Source: Pseudomonas sp. ATCC PTA-122608
GTDB lineage: Bacteria > Pseudomonadota > Gammaproteobacteria > Pseudomonadales > Pseudomonadaceae
Length of the DNA stretch: 64,000 nt
Assembly (NCBI RefSeq): GCF_001952855.1
Contig: NZ_LPNO01000046.1
Span: forward strand, 196,847 to 260,846
Reading direction: 5' to 3'
Position numbers and translations under genes: made by a program. The notes beneath the pieces are model-generated. The model was not told the DNA's origin and did no database searches. It was given only the letters and a program-made list of their open reading frames with translations. Position 1 is the stretch's first letter. Each line of letters starts with the position of its first letter. Shown in pieces: positions 59,656-64,000 of the stretch.

Positions 59656-59949
59656 ATGTCGCGTCCTGCCTGGTCCCTGTTTGCCTACCAACTGATCGAG
59701 CCTGACGAACAGCTGGATCTGTTCGCCTGCCAGGAAGTCCGGGTGCATCTGGTGACGCGTCAATTGGAGTTGGGCGGGTCGATCGACCGCACCCTCTGCG
59801 GTACGTTACTGCCTGCCCAGCCGCGCTGGTCGTCGGTGGATCGCTCGATCTTCCAGGACCAGCGTTTGTGCCCCCTGTGCCGGGCGATCCTCGAGTCGCA
59901 AAAGCGCGGTACACCGCCGATCTGGCCAGAGCTGCGCTTCGAACTTTGA
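59656..59949 (+). CDS. Conserved small protein with CPLC motif, unknown function
   Basis: A 97-residue protein. MSRPAWSLFAYQLIEPDEQL starts it. Three later cysteines, one in TLCGTLL and two in LCPLCRAIL, could bind a metal as a small zinc site together with Cys29 (FACQEV). TTTGGAGC lies before the ATG. It occupies the place between tesA and the L,D-transpeptidase, an order conserved in Pseudomonas. I cannot assign a function. Confidence 0.75.
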   Translation: MSRPAWSLFAYQLIEPDEQLDLFACQEVRVHLVTRQLELGGSIDRTLCGTLLPAQPRWSSVDRSIFQDQRLCPLCRAILESQKRGTPPIWPELRFEL

Positions 59950-60021
59950 ATATGGGTGCCCGCCGGGCAGCCGTGTACAATCCATTTTTTACTACCCGTC
60001 GATCTGCGAAGGAATTCCCGG

Positions 60022-60990
60022 ATGTTGTCGCGCCTTTCCGCCGTCACCTGCTGCCTGTCTCTTGCTGCGATCTGCGCGGCCGGTTCCGCTGCAGCGTTGC
60101 AGTTGCCTTTGCCGCCACCGGGTGAAGATATCGTTGGCCAGGTCCAGGTGATCAAGGCCAAGTACGAAGATACCTTCGCTGACCTGGGCACCACCTACGA
60201 CCTGGGCTATTCGGAGATGGTCGCGGCCAACCCGGGCGTCGATGCCTGGTTGCCGGGGGCGGGTACCGAGATCGTGTTGCCGACGCGCTTCATCCTGCCG
60301 CCCGGCCCGCGTGAAGGCATCGTGATCAACCTGGCGGAATACCGGCTCTATTACTATCCCAAGGGTCAGAACGTGGTGTACACGTTCCCGTTGGGGATTG
60401 GCCGTGAAGGCTGGGGTTCACCGGTGGCTCACACCACGATCACGGGCAAGATCCCGAACCCGACCTGGACCCCGCCAGCCTCGATCAAGGCCGAACACGC
60501 CGCCAATGGCGACCCGTTGCCGAACGTGGTGCCGGCTGGCCCGGACAACCCGTTGGGGCCGTTCAAGTTCACCCTGGGCACGCCCGGCTACCTGATCCAC
60601 GGTTCCAACATGAAGTTCGGCATCGGTACCCGTACCAGCCACGGTTGCTTCCGCATGTTCAACAACAACGTGCTGGAAATGGCCGACATGGTGCCGGTAG
60701 GGACGTCGGTGCGGATTATCAACGATGCCTACAAGTTCGGCGCAGCCGGGGGCAAGGTTTACCTGGAGGCGCATACGCCGTTGAACGACGATGGCACTCC
60801 ATCGGTCGTCGACAAGCACACTGCGGTGATCAACGCTTTGCTCAAGCGTGAAGACTTGTCCAACAACCTGCGGGTCAACTGGGACCAGGTGCGTGACGTC
60901 GTTGCCGCCGAAGACGGTTTGCCGACGGAAATCGGTGTACCGGGCGGGGCGCCAATGGTGTCGAGTACGCCGGTAGATCTGCAGCAATAA
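60022..60990 (+). CDS. L,D-transpeptidase with LysM domain
   Basis: A 322-residue periplasmic enzyme. The signal peptide (LSRLSAVTCCLSLAAICAAG) is followed by a LysM-like region (about 38-90: KYEDTFADLGTTYDLGYSEM, PGVDAWLPGAGTEIVLPT) and the YkuD catalytic domain (about 95-240) with HGSNMKFGIG and the active-site Cys in SHGCFRMFN. The C-terminal part is helical. Such enzymes form 3-3 cross-links or attach Lpp-type lipoproteins to peptidoglycan. The neighbour oprI encodes such a lipoprotein, so an Erf/YbiS role is attractive but inferred. Confidence 0.92.
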   Translation: MLSRLSAVTCCLSLAAICAAGSAAALQLPLPPPGEDIVGQVQVIKAKYEDTFADLGTTYDLGYSEMVAANPGVDAWLPGAGTEIVLPTRFILPPGPREGIVINLAEYRLYYYPKGQNVVYTFPLGIGREGWGSPVAHTTITGKIPNPTWTPPASIKAEHAANGDPLPNVVPAGPDNPLGPFKFTLGTPGYLIHGSNMKFGIGTRTSHGCFRMFNNNVLEMADMVPVGTSVRIINDAYKFGAAGGKVYLEAHTPLNDDGTPSVVDKHTAVINALLKREDLSNNLRVNWDQVRDVVAAEDGLPTEIGVPGGAPMVSSTPVDLQQ

Positions 60991-61005
60991 GCCTGCACGA
61001 TCCAT

Positions 61006-61041
61006 AACCCGTTATCGCCTCGCGCGGTGACGGGTTTTTTA
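61006..61041 (+). terminator. Intrinsic terminator after the L,D-transpeptidase
   Basis: AACCCGTTATCGCC pairs with GGTGACGGGTT (one-sided mismatch) and is followed by T6. Confidence 0.85.
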
Positions 61042-61073
61042 TTGTCTGGAATCCAGCCGAATTGCGGGCAAAA

Positions 61074-61104
61074 AAAAGCCGATCCAAGAATGGACCGGCT
61101 TGAT
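61074..61104 (-). terminator. Intrinsic terminator of oprI
   Basis: AAGCCGATCCA pairs with TGGACCGGCTT; on the minus strand it is followed by a run of T (A-run at 61070-61077 on plus). It lies 20-odd bp after the oprI stop. Confidence 0.88.
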
Positions 61105-61122
61105 AACAACCCCGAAGGATTA

Positions 61123-61374
61123 TTACTTGCGGCTTGCTTTTTCAAGCATGCGCAGAGCGCGCTCGTTAGCTTCGTCAGCAGTCTGTTGTGCTTTTTGAGC
61201 AGCAGCCAGAGCTTCATCAGCTTTACGATAGGCTTCGTCTGCACGAGCCTGGGAGCGAGCTGCTGCGTCTTCAGTTGCAGTCAGACGAGCTTCGGTTTCT
61301 TTGGAGACGCTGCTGCAACCGGTAGCCAGAACTGCGGCCAGAGCCAGAGCAGAGAATTTCAGAACGTTGTTCAT
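61123..61374 (-). CDS. oprI: Major outer-membrane lipoprotein OprI (Lpp-like)
   Basis: An 83-residue precursor, nearly identical to P. aeruginosa OprI as I recall it. MNNVLKFSALALAAVLATGC is the signal peptide with lipid-modified Cys20; the mature part is an alpha-helical trimer (ATEDAAARSQARADEAYRKA) ending in MLEKASRK, whose last Lys links to peptidoglycan. AAGGGGAACACG is a strong RBS. Very abundant protein tying the outer membrane to the wall. Confidence 0.98.
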   Translation of the reverse strand: MNNVLKFSALALAAVLATGCSSVSKETEARLTATEDAAARSQARADEAYRKADEALAAAQKAQQTADEANERALRMLEKASRK

Positions 61375-62000
61375 CGTGTTCCCCTTCAAGGACTTTCTAT
61401 TAAATGACTATTCTCTCAGAGTGAGCTAATAGCCGGCGTACATACTACCCATTACTTGTAGTAAGTAAACTGACGTAGCGCAAGAAGCAAAAAAAATTCT
61501 CGCGGCCAATCTATTTTGGCTAATCTTTTGAGAGTCTGTATAAAAAATATCCAGATTCTTGCACTCGGCCGAGGATTGGATCCAGCCTGAAAGGGCCGGC
61601 TGGCATGTGTTAAGCCATGTAAACATAAGTCATTTTATATATCGTCCCTGACACTATTGTTCAGATTGTCTTTTCGGTCTTCGGTATCTTTTGTGCATGT
61701 TGAGGTGACTTTAAGAGCGCGTGTTCGTCTCAAGCTTCAACTGCCGGCAATGTTCAGGCCATCGACCTAAGGATGCTCGATTGGCCCTTTCTATGTCCGC
61801 CAGCGCAACGGAAGACGAGCGCGTCTTGAGCAATTGTGCGATTGGCGCCTACTATTTCCCTGTGTTGGTTGTGAGCGCTAGTGCGAGGCACTGGCGGCTT
61901 TTCTCGTTGTCGAAACCGGCACCGGGTGGCGTAGATGTTCCTTCGCCGGAAAAACATCGGTAAGGTAGGGGTCAGAAACCAAGACCCGCGAGGAGTAGTG
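61375..62000. other. Long intergenic region upstream of oprI and the GNAT gene
   Basis: 626 bp. The left part must hold the oprI promoter and is AT-rich. A hairpin CCAGCC/GGCTGG lies at 61582-61603. An 80-codon plus-strand ORF (61721-61963) has no ribosome-binding site and no familiar sequence. No sRNA or known motif was identified, though the length would allow one. Confidence 0.5.
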
Positions 62001-62282
62001 ATGAGCGAGGCGTTGTCCATCCACCATGACCAGGCTGGTCATCAGTTCGAGACCAATGTGGACGGTCATCGTGCCTATCTGACCTATATGGACCTTGGGA
62101 AGCAGACCCTGGATATCTATCGCACCTTCGTGCCCAACGCATTGCGAGGCCGTGGCATTGCTGCTGCGCTCACCGAGGAAGCGTTGAAGTTCGCCGAAGA
62201 GGCAGGTTATACGGTGATCCCGTCCTGCTCTTACGTGGAGCGCTACATGGAGCGCCACCAGCGCCATGCCGCAAAGCTTTGA
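62001..62282 (+). CDS. GNAT-family small N-acetyltransferase (YjdJ-like)
   Basis: A 93-residue protein of the short GNAT class. LDIYRTFVPNALRGRGIAAA holds the acetyl-CoA loop (RGRGIA), followed by EEALKFAEEAGYTVIPSCSY and VERYMERH. AGGAGTAGTG is the RBS. Such minimal GNATs are widespread and their substrates unknown. A terminator follows at 62351-62378. Confidence 0.88.
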   Translation: MSEALSIHHDQAGHQFETNVDGHRAYLTYMDLGKQTLDIYRTFVPNALRGRGIAAALTEEALKFAEEAGYTVIPSCSYVERYMERHQRHAAKL

Positions 62283-62321
62283 GCATTGAGTAAGGCGGGA
62301 CGCAGAGCATCCCAGGATGCA

Positions 62322-62346
62322 TTCCCACGCAAAGCGTGGGAACGAT
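62322..62346. repeat. Pseudomonas intergenic palindrome
   Basis: ATTCCCACGC - AAA - GCGTGGGAAC: a GTGGGAA-type inverted repeat of a form common between Pseudomonas genes. It is one copy only here. Confidence 0.7.
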
Positions 62347-62350
62347 CAAA

Positions 62351-62378
62351 AAAAACGCCGGGTTTAGCCCGGCGTTTT
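62351..62378. terminator. Bidirectional terminator between GNAT and DAHP synthase
   Basis: AAAACGCCGGG (62352-62362) pairs with CCCGGCGTTTT (62368-62378), loop TTTAG, with A-run and T-run flanks. It serves both convergent genes. Confidence 0.92.
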
Positions 62379-62396
62379 TGTGTCCGCAGTGTTTGC

Positions 62397-63473
62397 TCAG
62401 CCGCGTTGGCGCTTGGGCAACACGTCCTTGAGCTTGGCATGCATGCTGCGCAAGGTGGTCTCGGTGGCAGCCCAGTCGATGCAGGCATCGGTGATCGACA
62501 CGCCGTATTGCAGGTCGGCCAGATCCTTTGGAATCGCCTGGCAGCCCCAGTTGAGGTGGCTTTCGACCATCAGGCCGATGATCGACTGGTTGCCTTCCAG
62601 AATCTGGTTGGCCACGTTCTCCATCACCAGCGGTTGCAGAGCCGGGTCCTTGTTGGAGTTGGCGTGGCTGCAATCGACCATGATGTTCGGCTTGATCTTC
62701 GCCTTGTTCAGCGCCTGTTCGCACAGGGCCACGCTGACCGAATCATAGTTGGGCTTGCCGTTGCCGCCACGCAGCACCACGTGACCGTAGGCATTGCCTT
62801 TGGTGGTGACGATGGACACGCCACCTTCCTGGTTGATACCCAGGAAACGGTGCGGGCTGGACACCGACTGCAGGGCGTTGATCGCCACAGTCAGGCCGCC
62901 GTCGGTACCGTTCTTGAAACCGACCGCCGAGGACAGGCCGGAAGCCATTTCCCGGTGAGTCTGGGATTCGGTGGTACGTGCGCCAATCGCCGACCAGCTG
63001 ATCAGGTCTTGCAGGTACTGCGGGGAAATCGGGTCCAGGGCTTCGGTTGCCGTCGGCAGGCCCATTTCGGCGAGGTCCAGCAGCAATTGACGACCGATGT
63101 GCAGGCCATCCTGGATCTTGAAGGAGTCGTCCAGGTACGGGTCGTTGATCAAGCCTTTCCAGCCGACGGTGGTACGCGGCTTCTCGAAATAGACGCGCAT
63201 CACCAGGTACAAGGTGTCGGACACTTCTGCCGCCAGCACCTTCAGGCGCTCGGCGTATTCGTGGGCAGCCTTGAGGTCATGGATCGAGCACGGCCCGATG
63301 ACCACGAACAGGCGGTGGTCGGTGCCGTCGAGAATCTCACGGATGACTTCGCGACCCTTGGTGACGGTCTGCAGGGCAGCGTCGCTCAGGGGGATTTCGC
63401 GCTTGAGCTGATCGGGCGTGATCAGGGTCTCGTTGGATTCGACGTTAAGGTCGTTGATCGGTAAATCAGCCAT
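62397..63473 (-). CDS. 3-deoxy-7-phosphoheptulonate synthase (class I, AroF/G/H type)
   Basis: A 358-residue enzyme starting the shikimate pathway: phosphoenolpyruvate plus erythrose 4-phosphate to DAHP. The class I motifs VVIGPCSIHD near residue 65, RVYFEKPRTTVGWKGLINDP near 98, MGLPTATEALDP, SWSAIGARTTESQ and VDCSHANSNKDP are intact. ATG at 63473 gives MADLPINDLNVES; an upstream ATG adds seven residues. The inhibitor (Tyr, Phe or Trp) cannot be read, so no letter is assigned. Its product feeds the AroA half encoded at the left end of the window, 60 kb away. Confidence 0.93.
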   Translation of the reverse strand: MADLPINDLNVESNETLITPDQLKREIPLSDAALQTVTKGREVIREILDGTDHRLFVVIGPCSIHDLKAAHEYAERLKVLAAEVSDTLYLVMRVYFEKPRTTVGWKGLINDPYLDDSFKIQDGLHIGRQLLLDLAEMGLPTATEALDPISPQYLQDLISWSAIGARTTESQTHREMASGLSSAVGFKNGTDGGLTVAINALQSVSSPHRFLGINQEGGVSIVTTKGNAYGHVVLRGGNGKPNYDSVSVALCEQALNKAKIKPNIMVDCSHANSNKDPALQPLVMENVANQILEGNQSIIGLMVESHLNWGCQAIPKDLADLQYGVSITDACIDWAATETTLRSMHAKLKDVLPKRQRG

Positions 63474-63606
63474 CGTGTTACTCGTCAGGGTCACGGGTGC
63501 CGGCCGCCAGCGATCCCCGTGCGGCGGAGCACAGCATGATTTAAGTGCAGCGGGGAGCCGAACCTTAGCGCGTTACAAGGTTGCGAGACAATGGGCAAAG
63601 GTCGCT

Positions 63607-64000
63607 TTAATCCAGCACTGGCTGCACAAAAGCCTCCTGGGAGAACTCGCCGGCATGGCGCGTGACCCATTCCCGGGCCAGCGCTTCGCTCTGCCGGGGT
63701 GTTGGCCTGGCGCCTTCGTGGAGTCGGCAGTAACGTTGGATCTGGCACACTTGCTCGCCCATCCGTGCCCCGAACAAGGCCTGCTCATCAGTAAAGGTGA
63801 TGCCGACGCGGTAGCCGTTTTCAGCCTTGCGGCACCACGCTACATAGCCCGGATAGCGGGCCGTGAGGCCCAATGAAGGGATGCGCATCTCGATGGCGGT
63901 GCCCTGGCGCCAGGCGCGAGGGTAATTGCATGCGACGCCGCCCAGGCCGATAGTGTGCAGCCGTTGGCGGGAAATGCCGGACATGGGACGTTGGGTTAAT
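63607..64000 (-). CDS. PilZ-like protein (possibly truncated by the window end)
   Basis: At least 125 residues from an ATG at 63984, and the frame stays open to 64000 (LTQRP before the Met), so the true start may lie outside. IEMRIPSLGLTARYPGYVAW and YRVGITFTDEQALFGARMGE are the strands of a PilZ barrel. The c-di-GMP motif D/NxSxxG appears as TIGLGG, with the Asp and Ser changed, so binding may be lost. RSEALAREW-type helix closes the protein. It lies 133 bp upstream of the DAHP synthase gene. Confidence 0.65.
   Translation of the reverse strand, partial: LTQRPMSGISRQRLHTIGLGGVACNYPRAWRQGTAIEMRIPSLGLTARYPGYVAWCRKAENGYRVGITFTDEQALFGARMGEQVCQIQRYCRLHEGARPTPRQSEALAREWVTRHAGEFSQEAFVQPVLD

Noticed and set aside
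61721..61963. 80-codon ORF upstream of the small GNAT
   Set aside because: No RBS, odd composition, no recognisable domain; left as intergenic.

Overview
The window is chromosomal DNA of a Pseudomonas, most like the P. fluorescens group. The evidence is the conserved order hisC - tyrA/aroA fusion - cmk - rpsA - ihfB - lapA-like - wzz ... wbpL - wbpM - comEA, an OprI lipoprotein that reads as the Pseudomonas protein along its whole length, the GC-rich housekeeping genes, and many Pseudomonas-type REP hairpins. No tRNA, rRNA, CRISPR array, integrase or transposase was seen.

Layout. (1) 1-6085: aromatic amino-acid and translation genes (hisC end, tyrA-aroA, cmk, rpsA with a structured leader), then ihfB and a small LapA-type membrane protein. 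(2) 6352-27619: an O-antigen biosynthesis locus in the classical Pseudomonas slot between ihfB and wbpM. It holds wzz, a 650-bp leader with a JUMPstart/ops-like element, wbpO-wbpP (UDP-GalNAcA supply), an aminotransferase/WbqC/GNAT trio (an N-acylated amino sugar), wzx, a GT2, an acetyltransferase, wzy, two paralogous AsnB-type amidotransferases interleaved with two GT4 enzymes, then wbpV, wbpL and wbpM. The genes up to about 16-17 kb are visibly AT-richer than the flanks. Most genes are tightly packed and several overlap by 4 bp. (3) 27730-31260: comEA-like gene, a lone TetR regulator, an orphan right-handed beta-helix (tailspike-like) protein preceded by a near-perfect LexA box, and a small membrane protein. 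(4) 31372-41173: ethanolamine-type permease and the complete kdpFABCDE potassium-uptake operon with REP/hairpin elements at its gene junctions. (5) 41303-49563: patatin, small lipoprotein, CHAD protein, thioesterase, Mpo1-like protein, chemoreceptor, TatD, MltF-like lytic transglycosylase and DoxX. (6) 49623-55119: a promoter with a long, apparently structured leader before a small MetW-like ORF, a Gld-type ABC exporter operon and an unrecognised coiled-coil protein. (7) 55268-64000: greB, a YbbA/YbbP-type ABC system divergent from tesA, a small CxxC protein, an L,D-transpeptidase, oprI, a GNAT, a DAHP synthase and a PilZ-like protein that may run off the window.

How it fits together. The O-antigen locus is a Wzx/Wzy pathway. 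WbpM and WbpV make the UDP-linked first sugar, WbpL transfers it to undecaprenyl phosphate, the GTs add GalNAcA-type and amino sugars, AsnB-type enzymes probably amidate uronic acids, Wzx flips, Wzy polymerises and Wzz sets chain length. The best candidates for something undescribed are the SOS-box-controlled orphan tailspike next to the O-antigen locus (29024-30886) and the structured leader RNA at 49653-49818. All coordinates and motifs were read by eye. No alignment, HMM, folding or composition calculation was run.
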